A stretch of 64,000 bases of DNA, taken from Trichomonas vaginalis G3 (lineage: Eukaryota; Parabasalia; Trichomonadida; Trichomonadidae). Shown in pieces: positions 49,999 to 59,990 of the stretch. A model generated the notes under the pieces. It saw only the letters and a list, made by a program, of their open reading frames with translations, did not search any database and was not told where the DNA came from. Position 1 is the first letter of the stretch, and each line of letters begins with the position of its first letter. Made by a program: the position numbers and the translations under genes. The stretch spans positions 17,824,082 to 17,888,081 of the forward strand of contig NC_067207.1 of the NCBI RefSeq assembly GCF_026262505.1, written 5' to 3'.

Positions 49999-50775
49999 GA
50001 AAATTTGTAAAACCGTCTTTTTATTCTTATAAAAATATAAATTGGATATTTTTGGAGTGGATTACATTCTGTGTTAGATAAATAGCAGAAATTCTCCATA
50101 AACATAATCAAAATTGCTAGATTATTGAATATTTTTTCAAAAATTTGTATTTTTCATAGTTTCATCGTATGAATGTGCAAGACTAGCTAATTACTATTTG
50201 ATTTGTACACTCAAATGTTTGGATAGCATACTCATATATACTTTTACATTTGGAAATTGCAATTCAACCATGAAGGATTACAAAAACAATACTACAATGT
50301 CATTCATATATAATTTTGTGCATATTTCATTAGCGTAAAGAATTTCTTATTGAAATATTGCAATTTTCAAGAATTTTGGTTATTTCGGAGTTTAATCAGC
50401 ATCAAATGAAACTTTATAGACTTCTTAGCGAAATATTGAAAAACAGCAATTCCAGCGATCATATTCTGAGGAAGAAAACAGATTGAGTAAACAAATATAA
50501 AAGTGCCAATTTTTTCTATTACACCTGGCTATTGATAGCTTCTGTTGTAAACAGAAATTCATCAAAAGTGACACCTCAGAAAAGCTAAAATATTGAATTT
50601 TTGGAACTTTTGATAGAGCACGTTTTTAAATATTAATTAAAGTAAATGTATATTTTGTAAAGATTCTTTTTAATAAAAAAAATAAAATTTTGAAGAAGAA
50701 CACAAAATCTTCTGAAAAATAATATCACATAAACTCATATTATTTTCTAATATATAACTATTTTATATAAAAATC
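49999..50775. other. Intergenic, AT-rich
   Basis: No gene or repeat is supported. GTGACACCTCAGAAAAG near 50568 is an isolated initiator-like motif. Confidence 0.45.

Positions 50776-50804
<29 letters not shown>
50776..50804 (+). repeat. 29-A run at the Polinton B boundary
   Basis: An unbroken run of about 29 A residues abuts GGTATTGGGGCTTCCAGG, the start of copy B. The run hides any target duplicate and may be an assembly-sensitive site. Confidence 0.85.
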
Positions 50805-50806
<2 letters not shown>

Positions 50807-50843
50807 TATTGGGGCTTCCAGGCACTTCGTGCCCTCTAGCCCC
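50805..50843 (+). repeat. Terminal repeat of Polinton B
   Basis: GGTATTGGGGCTTCCAGGCA and on to TAGCCCC matches the ends of A (1551-1589 and 25743-25853 complement). The hairpin CAGGCACTTCGTGCCCT is identical to the left end of A. The outer bases before GGTATT are lost in the A run. Confidence 0.85.
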
Positions 50844-50855
50844 GAAGATGTTTTG

Positions 50856-50874
50856 TCACTTTTCTGTCACTTTT
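50856..50874 (+). promoter_or_regulatory. Doubled initiator before the methyltransferase
   Basis: TCACTTTT at 50856-50863 and 50867-50874, 32-50 bases before the ATG at 50906, same as in copy A. Confidence 0.55.
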
Positions 50875-50905
50875 CAGGAAAAAACATTTTTATTATATAT
50901 ATAAA

Positions 50906-51724
50906 ATGAATTTTACAAAACCACCGTTACCCTTCTTTGGAAATAAGAGTAGATGTAAAGATATTCTATTGAGAGAACTTAAGAAACTACCGAATGGTCT
51001 AACATTTGTAGATTTGTTCGGTGGAAGTTTCTATATATCCCATCTGTGCCATACCGTATTCCCAGACTCAAAGATTATATGCAATGACTTCGACAACTAT
51101 ATGAACCGTCTCAAACATATACCAGACACAAACAAAATATTGAGTGAGTTGAAAGAAAAGATACCTATAGGTAAGATGGAACGTATACCATTAGATAAGA
51201 AAAATACTGTCAGAGAGGTTTTGAAAAAGGCAGAGTATATTGACTGGGATAGTATATCTGCTAGACTATTATATAGTGGTGCTATAAGAGTTCATGACAT
51301 TGAAACACTCATGTCAAAAGTTTTATATCTTAACTATACAAATGTTTTCAAAGAGGACATAGAAAAATATATTGAGGGTATAGAGTTTGTGAGATGTCAT
51401 TGGACAGAGTTGTATGAAAAATATAAAGACAAGGAAAATGTTTTCTTTATAGTGGACCCGCCGTTCTATAACACATGGGATTTTCAATACCAAGTAGACT
51501 GGACTTTGAGAGACTCTTTAGAAACTTTAGACGTTTTACATAACCATCCATGCTTTTACTTTACATCCGATAAAAGTGGTTTGGAAAGTGTCATGAGATG
51601 GTTAGAGGACATACATGACTATGAGTTTAGATACGATAAGATAGAATATGAGAGAGGTCCTATAAACTGGAGAAAGTGTCATAACAAAGAAATTTTACTA
51701 GTAAGTAAATGTGGTTTGAAATAG
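50906..51724 (+). CDS. DNA N6-adenine methyltransferase (Dam/D12 class)
   Basis: 272 residues with PLPFFGNKSR, VDLFGGSFYIS and DPPFYNTW. Eight residue differences from the A copy (24767-25585) show both descend from one recent active element. The first gene inside the terminus, it reads inward. Its stop overlaps the tiny membrane gene by 16 bases. Role as for A: adenine methylation of DNA, target site unknown. Confidence 0.92.
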   Translation: MNFTKPPLPFFGNKSRCKDILLRELKKLPNGLTFVDLFGGSFYISHLCHTVFPDSKIICNDFDNYMNRLKHIPDTNKILSELKEKIPIGKMERIPLDKKNTVREVLKKAEYIDWDSISARLLYSGAIRVHDIETLMSKVLYLNYTNVFKEDIEKYIEGIEFVRCHWTELYEKYKDKENVFFIVDPPFYNTWDFQYQVDWTLRDSLETLDVLHNHPCFYFTSDKSGLESVMRWLEDIHDYEFRYDKIEYERGPINWRKCHNKEILLVSKCGLK

Positions 51725-51840
51725 GACTACTTGTTTTAGGTTTTTTCCATTGTGTCATCTATTTATTTGACGTGGCAGAAAGATATAGAGAATATGAAGA
51801 TGAACCAATGCCAGCAAATGTTCAGTATATGTACTCGTAA
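51709..51840 (+). CDS. 43-residue single-span membrane peptide
   Basis: ATG inside the last codons of the methyltransferase. Hydrophobic residues 3-20 (FEIGLLVLGFFHCVIYLF) form one span. The rest is polar and acidic and ends NVQYMYS. Conserved in both element copies, so likely a real gene. It could serve in membrane association of the virion or in exit, which is a guess. Confidence 0.6.
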   Translation: MWFEIGLLVLGFFHCVIYLFDVAERYREYEDEPMPANVQYMYS

Positions 51841-51863
51841 GAGATATTTTTATCTAATATTAA

Positions 51864-52226
51864 ATGGACGCACAGAACTTAGCGAATGCACAGCAACCTG
51901 GACAACCAAACCCAGAGAATATTCCAAATGAAGTTAGAATACAAACTGCAATGGCAAACTATGGTCAAGTGCCAACAGATGTACAAATGCAAACTGCCAT
52001 GTCAAATGACGCTGCGTTAGGCTTACCACCATGGTATGCAAATATGAGATGGAAAGAGTTTTATACAAACCCTGAAGTGGGATATAAACAACTTTATGCA
52101 GATGACGCGAACACAGGAGTTGACCCAGAGTATGTTTTCTACCAGAGGAGAAACAGAATGTATGAGCTCCAGTTAAAGAATGCAATGGAACTCAACAGGA
52201 AACGTAGGAGACTAGGCGGACATTAG
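51864..52226 (+). CDS. Unknown 120-residue protein
   Basis: Asn/Gln/Pro-rich start with two QTAM units, a conserved aromatic centre (LPPWYANMRWKEFYTNPEVG) and a basic helical end. The ATG at 51864 follows TAATATTAA. Open here, broken in A. No family is recognised; it sits in the small-gene block between methyltransferase and fibre. Confidence 0.65.
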   Translation: MDAQNLANAQQPGQPNPENIPNEVRIQTAMANYGQVPTDVQMQTAMSNDAALGLPPWYANMRWKEFYTNPEVGYKQLYADDANTGVDPEYVFYQRRNRMYELQLKNAMELNRKRRRLGGH

Positions 52227-52244
52227 ATTTTTACATATAGTAAA

Positions 52245-52487
52245 ATGGGTTTCTTCAGTAGTATTGGAAACTTCTTTCGAAATGTTGGAAGAGGTATATG
52301 GAATGGAATAAAAACCGTAGGAAGAGGAATTTGGAACGGTGTCAAAAATATTGGTAAAAGAGTAGGTCAGTTTGTTGGTATTATACCTAAAGACCCTGAA
52401 CCAGAAGAACAAGCTCCTGTTATACAACAGCCTGAACCTGCACCACAGTCTAGTTGGCAACCAAATCCAACACCTCAACCGTATTAA
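52245..52487 (+). CDS. 80-residue amphipathic protein
   Basis: The N-terminal 45 residues consist of repeated NVGRGIWNGIKTVGRG-like amphipathic units with regular Gly, Trp and Lys, and the end is a Pro/Glu/Gln-rich tail. The pattern suits a membrane-binding helix. Function inferred from composition only. Convergent with the next gene, with 4 bases between. Confidence 0.65.
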   Translation: MGFFSSIGNFFRNVGRGIWNGIKTVGRGIWNGVKNIGKRVGQFVGIIPKDPEPEEQAPVIQQPEPAPQSSWQPNPTPQPY

Positions 52488-52491
52488 AAAG

Positions 52492-53340
52492 TTATATTTT
52501 TACCGTTCGATAGTAGTTGTATATGAAACTAAGTTCTAAGTAAAACGCATGGTATAATGGAATTATTCTCTTTCTTCCATCTGTAGTAAACCATACTTGA
52601 AAGTCTGAAATACTTCCACTTGGTGGTTCATATAGCTTTGTAGGTTTTTCGTAAAAGTCATTTGCCAAGCATAAAAAAGAGTTTTGCGCACCAGAAAATG
52701 AAGCATGAACTATAATAGCATCTTGGTCGAAAACATTTTCATATGTTCCATTAGGGTTTTCGACTTCATAAAAGTTCGGGTGTACTGGATATGCTGCAGG
52801 CTGATTTAACATCCTCAAAAATCTATACCATGCCAAGTTGTTATATTTTGTAGAAATATAAACGTTTTCTCCAAGGTCTTCTATTCTATCGATTTTAACA
52901 GTTGCATTTTTCCTGTCATATATAATATCGAGATGGTACTCTCCTTCGTCAATGTTGTACTGTTTTGCATATTCGAGATAGATATCGTTTATTTTTTCTT
53001 GAAAAGCTTGAAGAGTTGTTTCTAAGTTTACAAGCAAATTCACTTGTAAAAGTTTTCCCTGTTCAAATTTCTCATACGTACGTTTTTCTTTGTTATAGTA
53101 TCGAACTTCAAAACCGACCGTAAATGGGAAACCATGTATGGCTTCTGAAATGAACTTCATTCTACGAAAGCCAATAGCTTTTGTGACGGATGGGTCTCTT
53201 AACCATCTCAATGGGTAGTCAAAACGATAGCCTTCATGCTTTACGGTCTCTGTCTCAAACTTTTGACCGACATTAGTAAAAAGTTCATCTAATGGTTTAG
53301 TTGTAGCAACTCTTGAATTTTCTTTTTCTATTGAAAGCAT
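52492..53340 (-). CDS. Conserved 282-residue structural-type protein
   Basis: Open frame from ATG 53340. Mixed alpha/beta, aromatic-rich (GYRFDYPLRWLRD, FPFTVGFEVRYY, YRFLRMLNQPAAYPVHPN). Starts 18 bases from the divergent fibre gene, both under one short promoter region with TATTTTATCTAGAATAAAA. No family is recognised. The fixed pairing with the fibre gene in both copies suggests joint use in the particle. Confidence 0.68.
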   Translation of the reverse strand: MLSIEKENSRVATTKPLDELFTNVGQKFETETVKHEGYRFDYPLRWLRDPSVTKAIGFRRMKFISEAIHGFPFTVGFEVRYYNKEKRTYEKFEQGKLLQVNLLVNLETTLQAFQEKINDIYLEYAKQYNIDEGEYHLDIIYDRKNATVKIDRIEDLGENVYISTKYNNLAWYRFLRMLNQPAAYPVHPNFYEVENPNGTYENVFDQDAIIVHASFSGAQNSFLCLANDFYEKPTKLYEPPSGSISDFQVWFTTDGRKRIIPLYHAFYLELSFIYNYYRTVKI

Positions 53341-53358
53341 ATTTTATCTAGAATAAAA

Positions 53359-54594
53359 ATGTCGAAAGAAACAGCGTCTATGAGAGAAATACAACACAAC
53401 CGACAACTCATTGTACAAGCTCTAAATAAGAACACAACAAACTTTTCAAACTATTCTAAGATATCTGAGTCATTGAAAGAAGGAAACTTAAAACTGACGA
53501 TAAACCCAATGACAGATGAGTTTCTGTTTCAAGACAGTAAGAACCATACTGTCTGTGTAAATCCAACAAAAGGAACTTTAAACGAGAAACCTATAGATGA
53601 ACTTCTTTTGAAAGCAGATATTGACAACAAAGCTGACAAAGAGTATGTAGATGCAACAAGAGACTATATTCTCGCATGGACAGATAGAACATACCCACAA
53701 AAACATCATACACATAACATCTATGACGTAGATGAACTACCAGCAATGTTAGATGACAAAGCTGACAAAACATATGTTGACAATAAAATGTCAAGTGAAG
53801 TGACAAGAGCTGACAAAGAATATTCTAAAAAGACTCATACACATACCATATCTGATATTACAAACTTACAAGAAACCTTAAACAAGAAAAGTGACGTTGG
53901 ACATACACACGATTTCTTCGCAACTGTTGGTATAGAAAATATTGAAGGAACGGTTGAAGAAACTGGTGGGGATGCAATATATTGTAAACCTCCTAACTTT
54001 CCACAAGGTTTAACATCGGATGACGACATAACGACGATGTTAAACATTAGATGTAAAGATGTTTATGTCATGAAGGATGAACATAATATTAAATTCACTG
54101 CTCAAGATTTATATGACAAGAAAGCAGACAAAACAGAGCTTCAAACATTAAAGACAGAAATACTTCAAACATTATATCCTATAGGCTCTATTTATACGTC
54201 AATGAACTCTACCAGACCAGAAACAGTACTTGGTTTTGGAACTTGGACTCAAATAGTCGACAGGTTTTTGTATTGTGCAAACTCTTCAAAGGAAACAGGT
54301 GGAAGTAAAACGATTTCAGGTGAAAATTTACCTGCACATAGTCACTACATAGATTTAAGTACATCTCAAGCAGGTTGGCATAAGCATAAATTTTGGGATT
54401 GGTCAGCAATGAAAAAAGGTAAAGGATATGATGTTAAAGACGACGTTCAGTTTGCTATAAATTGTTTCTGGGGTAACACTCAGGGAGATGGAAACCATAC
54501 ACATCGCGTTTCGGGATATACGCAAACAACGGGACAAAGTAAAGACTACATGCCACCTTACATGACAGTTTACGCATGGTATAGAATTGCTTAG
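53359..54594 (+). CDS. Tail-fibre-like protein, variant shaft
   Basis: 411 residues. The N-terminal 95 and C-terminal 150 residues nearly match the A protein, including YPIGSIYTSMNSTRPETVLG and MPPYMTVYAWYR. The middle differs: it has KADKTYVDNKMSSEVTRADK and an inserted non-repetitive domain (HDFFATVGIENIEG, LNIRCKDVYVMKDEHNIKF). This is how receptor-binding spikes diversify. Start ATG 53359; the stop overlaps the convergent integrase by 4 bases. Confidence 0.78.
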   Translation: MSKETASMREIQHNRQLIVQALNKNTTNFSNYSKISESLKEGNLKLTINPMTDEFLFQDSKNHTVCVNPTKGTLNEKPIDELLLKADIDNKADKEYVDATRDYILAWTDRTYPQKHHTHNIYDVDELPAMLDDKADKTYVDNKMSSEVTRADKEYSKKTHTHTISDITNLQETLNKKSDVGHTHDFFATVGIENIEGTVEETGGDAIYCKPPNFPQGLTSDDDITTMLNIRCKDVYVMKDEHNIKFTAQDLYDKKADKTELQTLKTEILQTLYPIGSIYTSMNSTRPETVLGFGTWTQIVDRFLYCANSSKETGGSKTISGENLPAHSHYIDLSTSQAGWHKHKFWDWSAMKKGKGYDVKDDVQFAINCFWGNTQGDGNHTHRVSGYTQTTGQSKDYMPPYMTVYAWYRIA

Positions 54595-55550
54595 TCGTCA
54601 TTTTCAACTTCTTTAGCATATTCGTCAGGAGTTGTCTTATATTTGTTAGGAACTGTCTTTGAAAGTATACCACCTTGAACTTTGACAAGTTTGAAACGAG
54701 GTCTGACAATAGTAGTTTTATCTTCTGCTTGCAGTCTGTACATTTTGCCATGTTTGCCTAAAACTTCATAATATTCTCTTGTATACTTTCTTCTATTTTT
54801 ACGAACACGAACGTGAGTACCTGTCGAGTTCCCATTGTTGTCATAGTCAATAGTATTTTCATATGGGTCGCGTTTAGGTATTTCTATTTTTACTTTGTCA
54901 CCTTTCTGAAGTTTGAAGCCTGGCATTCTTTCTTGTTTGTCTCTTTTGACTAAACTATTAAATATATAGTCTTTCTCTAAGTCAGGGTTGTTTTTCATTT
55001 CTTCAGGGGAGTGGTTTCCCAAACCTTTTTGTTTACGGCTATTGTAAATATTTAAAACTTGTCTCATCTTTGCCATGGAGAAATGTCTATACTTGTCGTC
55101 ATATGACATTTCATCTACCTCGCCGCCTTGTGGTTGGTTTAAGTCTCTTAAGATTTTTATACAACTGTCAATGACACCAAGAGCAGAATGGTTTTGGTCG
55201 ACAATGAAATATTGGTTTACATTTTTTGAACGCAGATAGTTTTTAATATCGTCTGATTTGAAAGAACTTTCACAGTCAGATGTCAGTTTTGTTGGATGGT
55301 ATTTGTCAACGAATATTGTCAAAGCAGTTTTCACATCTAAAATATTTTTGGACTGTAATGGTATGGCTTCACAGTATCTTGTGTTTTGACCGACAAATAT
55401 TAGCCAGTATGGTGGTCCATCTTCTCTATACCTCGGAATGTTTTCCAAGATATCCATAAACCAAGCATTTGGTGTTGAACTAAAGATTTTTATCATGAGT
55501 GCTTTCTTTGTTGCCTTAGAAACATAGGGGTCCTTGTTTGGATTCGTCAT
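54591..55550 (-). CDS. Retroviral-type (rve) integrase
   Basis: 319 residues from ATG 55550 and open. The core has LTSDCESSFKSDD (second acid) and NHSALGVIDSCIK (third acid region). The first acid probably lies in FMDILENIP. A C-terminal SH3/chromo-like domain (LQKGDKVKIEIPKRDP, KYTREYYEVLGK) follows. It joins element ends to target DNA. The start is 17 bases from the divergent Gly-rich gene. Confidence 0.88.
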   Translation of the reverse strand: MTNPNKDPYVSKATKKALMIKIFSSTPNAWFMDILENIPRYREDGPPYWLIFVGQNTRYCEAIPLQSKNILDVKTALTIFVDKYHPTKLTSDCESSFKSDDIKNYLRSKNVNQYFIVDQNHSALGVIDSCIKILRDLNQPQGGEVDEMSYDDKYRHFSMAKMRQVLNIYNSRKQKGLGNHSPEEMKNNPDLEKDYIFNSLVKRDKQERMPGFKLQKGDKVKIEIPKRDPYENTIDYDNNGNSTGTHVRVRKNRRKYTREYYEVLGKHGKMYRLQAEDKTTIVRPRFKLVKVQGGILSKTVPNKYKTTPDEYAKEVENDD

Positions 55551-55567
55551 TTTTTAACCCATAAGAA

Positions 55568-55969
55568 ATGGGTTTATTTGGCGCATTAGCAGGAGTTGCA
55601 TCCAGATTTTTGCCCGCAGTGGGAACAATAGCCAGAGGTGTATTTGGAGTTGGAAGGAAGATTTTGAGTACATTAGGTATACTTAAAGAGAAAGCACAAC
55701 CTATTATACAAACCGTACAGAAAGGTTGGGATGTAGCACGTGACGCAGCAAATCTTATTCCAAATCCTGAAACAAGAGGAAAAGTTCAAGGATGGATGGA
55801 CAATGTAGGAAGACAAGCAGGAAACTACTATAACAAAGCAAATGACTACTATAACCAAGCAGGGCACTATATGGACCAAGGTGAAAGATTCTTTAACAGA
55901 GGATATAACCATGCACAACAATGGGTAAACAACAACCAACCGCAACCGCCTCAAACGTGGGGAATGTAA
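55568..55969 (+). CDS. Gly-rich amphipathic protein, membrane-active virion candidate
   Basis: 133 residues, one residue different from the A copy. Amphipathic Gly-rich N-terminal 40 residues (GLFGALAGVASRF), an Asn/Tyr/Gln repeat region and the end QPPQTWGM. Divergent from the integrase. Such near identity over 25 kb of separation marks recent spread. A lytic or internal capsid role is inferred. Confidence 0.68.
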   Translation: MGLFGALAGVASRFLPAVGTIARGVFGVGRKILSTLGILKEKAQPIIQTVQKGWDVARDAANLIPNPETRGKVQGWMDNVGRQAGNYYNKANDYYNQAGHYMDQGERFFNRGYNHAQQWVNNNQPQPPQTWGM

Positions 55970-55988
55970 AATTTTTTACTGAGATGAA

Positions 55989-56129
55989 ATGAACAATACA
56001 GCATTGAGACAAATGGGTTCAAGATGGATTTGTCGACTTCCAGCAGTTACACAACCACGTGTTTGTCAAGTCCTTCCTATACCTCAAGAAGTTTTAGACC
56101 GACTTAAAAAACCTAAACAACCAGTTTGA
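55989..56129 (+). CDS. 46-residue conserved peptide
   Basis: Starts MNNTALRQMGSRWICRLPAV at ATG 55989 after the shared leader TTTTTTACTGAGATGAA. Same peptide as 20320-20472 in A. Too short for family assignment. Its leader repeats before the next gene (ACTGAGATGAAAATG), so the two are probably regulated alike. Confidence 0.6.
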   Translation: MNNTALRQMGSRWICRLPAVTQPRVCQVLPIPQEVLDRLKKPKQPV

Positions 56130-56159
56130 AAACAAACCAAACTAAAATTTTTTACTGAG

Positions 56160-56741
56160 ATGAAAATGACCGAAGAAGTTGAAACGGTAGATTTGACACC
56201 ACAAACAAAAAGTTCAGAACCATTGTCAAAACCTGTCAAAGAACTTACAGATGAAGAGAAAAATTCAATAATAGAAAGTGCCAGGTCTGGTAACTCAAAC
56301 CCTAACTACAAAGTCACTTTTCATAGAAATGGAACGGCTAGTATCTCAAAAAAGAAACAGACTCTCACAAATAAAATATTGAAGTCTGAAGGAGCTTTCG
56401 AGACAACAGATGGAAAAGTTTACTTCACTGACCAACAGTTCATTATAGAACATCTCATTGACTTAGAGTCGAAATATTCTAAACTTTACAACAAACACAA
56501 AAAGTTGAAAGGAAAACAAAAACAGATGGCATATGATATTTATGAAGATGTTGACGACACAACTAGACCAGCAAGTGAGGTAAAGTCAGATGAACCGAAA
56601 AGTGACGAAAAACCGATAGAAGAAGAAAAACCAAAAACTGAAGATAAACCAAAACCAAAGGTTAGTCTGGAGATTAAGCCTTCATTAGCTGGTATGGGTT
56701 GGCGTCAAAGACTTTTGGCAGCTGGTGGTTATGTAAAGTAA
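56160..56741 (+). CDS. Charged 193-residue protein, minor virion candidate
   Basis: Start MKMTEE at 56160 (or 56166). Thr/Ser-rich start, basic core (SKKKQTLTNKILK), helix LESKYSKLYNKHKKLKGKQK, Glu/Lys/Pro repeat and the end LAGMGWRQRLLAAGGYVK. Open here. No family is recognised. Lies just before the polymerase. Confidence 0.62.
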   Translation: MKMTEEVETVDLTPQTKSSEPLSKPVKELTDEEKNSIIESARSGNSNPNYKVTFHRNGTASISKKKQTLTNKILKSEGAFETTDGKVYFTDQQFIIEHLIDLESKYSKLYNKHKKLKGKQKQMAYDIYEDVDDTTRPASEVKSDEPKSDEKPIEEEKPKTEDKPKPKVSLEIKPSLAGMGWRQRLLAAGGYVK

Positions 56742-56770
56742 AGAAAAAAACATTTTTTTATTTTATAGAA

Positions 56771-58924
56771 ATGCCCCATATAGAATGGACAGAAGGTCTG
56801 CTAGAATAAAAGCAGAGTTAGAAAGATATGGTTGGAGAGTTTCAAAGAAGTTTAAATATAGGAAGGGAAGACCCATAAAAGTCTATGACAAACTTGCTGG
56901 TCTGACCTACGAAATGGACTTAGAAACAGCACGCGCAAACTATCCAAACAGATTAGAGAGGTTAGAAGAAGAGCGACTTATGGACATACCTTTCGATGTT
57001 AGTGAACCTCAAGTTGAAGGACACGACGGCTTTGCCAGATTCTACTGGAAACATGACGAACAATTGCATCCTTTGAGAAGGAAAAAAGGAAAAGGTGAAG
57101 ACGCACATGCTCCCATGGAAAGAACAAGATATGCATATGAGAAGTACCGTGAAGTTAGAAGTCAAATTACATCTGGTCGAACCTTTACAGTAAACTTTGA
57201 CGAAGGAAAGAACAAAGAAGGCTTCATGGTGTACTTGCTGCCATACAAGACGGAAATAAGAAAGGACACAATCTCAGATTGACCATAACGGATTTGGATG
57301 GTCACATTTACTATGCAAATGGCAATGAACAAACAGCTGCAAAACTTCTTGACGCTTTCAAGACTACAAAGAGAGAACAAATGGTTGACTCCGACTCAGA
57401 CATTTTGAATGCAATTGAAGGAATTGCAAGTGTCAAGTTCGAATGGTACCAACCTAACCCTCAAGCAGTCAGACAACATGCTGGATACTTCCCCTTCATA
57501 AATAAGTCTGACATTGACTTGACAAGGTATGGAATTTACAATTCAATTGAAACAATTGTCAATGAACCTTGTATTCTTACATGTCTCAGGAACTCTGGTC
57601 TTGTTACAGAAGAGAAGATGAAGTATCTTGAGTCATGTGTGAAGACAAGGTACATTCTCAGAGGTCAATTGTCAAAAATTGCACCGTTGGCAAATGTGAA
57701 TATCCGAGTTAACATTCCGACTGAGAAAGGTTCTTCACATGACGACTATGTTGTTGACAAAGACTTACCATGGTTGAAGATTGTAATCGTCCACAACCAC
57801 TTCATGTTGAACGAAAGTTTTACAAACCCATTGTTCGGAAAAGGCAAGTGCAACATTGTCAGAGCTGTTAACATTCTTTTCGAGAAAGGTTTGTTGGAAC
57901 CAATTCCAAATGACAAGCTGACAGAAACTTTTGTACCAAAAGACGAAACAAACTTTTCACTGTTAGCAAGACCAAAAGTTGTTCCAGACAAAGTTCTAGC
58001 ACAAAAGAAGTACACAGCTCCAAAAGGAGTTGGATTGTTCGGATACCAACCTGAACCAGAAGAACTTCCAATGAGGTTGCAAGAACTTCAAGATGCTATA
58101 AACAAACTTCCATTGAGACATCCAATTGACGTCAAATTGTATTGGAGAGCATCTGAGTTAGGTCAGAAGGTTTTATATGAAACAGGTTGCTTCGACGATG
58201 TTTATGAGATAACAGGAGAAGTTTCTCAGAAGATAAGAGACTCACTTGAATTTCCACAAACCGGACCCATAGGTTGCGACAAGTTCGACTCAAACGAAAA
58301 AATATACTATGTCGACCTTAACGCTGCGTACATGAGGTTTGTCCAATATATTCCGACTGGAATTCCAAACGAAGATGGTGAGTTCCCGGGAAGGAACTAT
58401 ACAGTTGGAAAAGTCATACAACAACTGTATGATATTAGGAAAGCTTCAAACCCCAAACTTGCAATGACACTCAAATTGCTTATGAATTCGACATGGGGAT
58501 ATTCCATTAAGAAACCTCAAGCGATGAAGAGTAAACATTATGAGAAGGTCGACAACTTTGTTGAAAGGTTTTTCTCCTTTTTTTGGGAAGTACGAATTCA
58601 CTCAAGGTCAAAGTGGCTTAGTAACCACATTAAAAACCTATTGTCGAACATTGGTCTTACCCTCAGTTCGCAAAGGCAGTCCTTGACAACTACAATGAGT
58701 TCTTCTCGGAAGTCAAATCGAAAGTTGTGGTTTACTATGAGAACATTGACGCACTCATGACGAACGAAGAAGGCTATAACAAACTCATTGAAATGGGAAT
58801 GGTCGGTGAAAAGATGGGTCAATTCAAATTGGACAAAATTTTCACCGAAGTTCATGTCCTCTCCAAGCGTAAGTATTGGGGCATACTTGAAGACGGCACA
58901 GAAATAAAACATTGCATGAAATAA
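56771..58924 (+). pseudogene. DNA polymerase B, protein-primed type
   Basis: Same gene as 17529-19681 in A. Readable motifs: KIYYVDLNAAYMRF (A), KLLMNSTWGYSIKK (B), VYYENIDALM (C) and KRKYWGILEDG. About 718 codons with about three breaks. It would replicate the element with a protein primer. It is the only clearly broken core gene in the visible part of B. Confidence 0.82.
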
Positions 58925-58983
58925 ACAATTTATTTTTGACACTTTCACAAAAAACATAAAAAAGTGAAGTTAAACGTTAAGGT

Positions 58984-59349
58984 TTACTGAACTGGTTGGA
59001 TGTCGCCTTCACAGGTTATGTAGAACGGCTGACCCGAGAAGTGAAGGAGACCCTTGAGAATTTGGCTCATTCTTGGGAAAGGGTTCTCTCTGTTTGGAAG
59101 TAGTATCCAAGGACGCTTGGCAAAGAACTTGAGAAGAGCTTCTTTCTTTGCTTGCTTTATGTCGTCGTAGGCTGTCCCGTCTGGTATTTGAATTGGAATT
59201 CCAGTCGAAGTCTCGAGATTCAAGGCAGCCCTTCCCGTTATCCAACAGTTAACAAGCTTGCCTTTTACATTCTGCCTGAGGAAGTCTTTAACAAGCTCGT
59301 TAATTTCAATTAGGTAAATTGCCTCGTCGGTAGGTTCGACCTCGACCAT
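58984..59349 (-). CDS. Conserved 121-residue protein of the divergent pair
   Basis: Starts MVEVEPTDEAIYLIEIN at 59349, shares TSTGIPIQIPDGTAYD and the end LLHFSGQPFYITCEGDIQPV with 15336-15710 in A. Convergent with the polymerase, with about 60 bases between, and divergent across the 21-bp array. Function unknown. Confidence 0.68.
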   Translation of the reverse strand: MVEVEPTDEAIYLIEINELVKDFLRQNVKGKLVNCWITGRAALNLETSTGIPIQIPDGTAYDDIKQAKKEALLKFFAKRPWILLPNRENPFPRMSQILKGLLHFSGQPFYITCEGDIQPVQ

Positions 59350-59665
59350 TGCTACTGTCAGAAAAAGTACTGCTACTGTCAGTAAAAGTACTGCTACTGT
59401 CAGAAAAAGTACTGCTACTGTCAGTAAAAGTACTGCTACTGTCAGTAGCAGTACTGCTAGGAGCAGTAAAAGTACTGCTACGAGCAGTAAAAAGGAAAAT
59501 TTGAGAGGGTTTTCGACGATAAAGTACTGCTACTGTCAGAAAAAGTACTGCTACTGTCAGTAAAAGTACTGCTACTGTCAGAAAAAGTACTGCTACTGTC
59601 AGAAAAAGTACTGCTACTGTCAGAAAAAGTACTGCTACTGTCAGTAGCAGTACTGCTAGGAGCAG
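59350..59665. repeat. 21-bp tandem array between divergent genes (B, first)
   Basis: About 13 units of AGTACTGCTACTGTCAGAAA and AGTACTGCTACTGTCAGTAA type in two blocks, separated by 59478-59520. Some units form GTACTGCTACTGTCAGTAGC palindromes. Same position as the 22-bp array of A but unrelated sequence. Confidence 0.92.
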
Positions 59666-59707
59666 AGATTTTTATCGTTGTGGTCCGACGGTTAAGCCAC
59701 CAACGAA

Positions 59708-59946
59708 TGTCCCACGTCCCACCAACCGAGTCCAATCTCAATCCAGAAGAACCGAAAGCACCAGCCCCTGCACCTCAGTTCCAGCAATTCCAATCTCAAT
59801 CCAAATTACTACCAATTCCAATACAAATCGAAGAAGGTCTGAACCGCTTACGCAAAGAGTATGCTACAGCTCCAACCCTTGGTTGTTCCAACAATTCCAA
59901 TTCCAATACAAATCGAAGAGAGACCAAGAGTTCGAAGAAGGTCTGA
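59708..59946 (+). pseudogene. Pro/Gln-rich protein of the divergent pair, worn
   Basis: Opens MSHVPPTESNLNPEEPKAP, akin to MSDVPPTES at 15022, then a Pro/Gln-rich stretch. Two copies of GAAGGTCTGAACCGCTTACG (59832 and 59937 regions) show an internal duplication. The conserved C-terminal part of the A homologue is missing and about one break is likely. Confidence 0.5.
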
Positions 59947-59990
59947 ACCGCTTACGCAAAGAGTATGCCACAGCTCCAATTGAGAGAAAG

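Noticed and set aside
59350-59665. CRISPR array
   Set aside because: Units are contiguous tandem copies without unique spacers, in a eukaryotic element.
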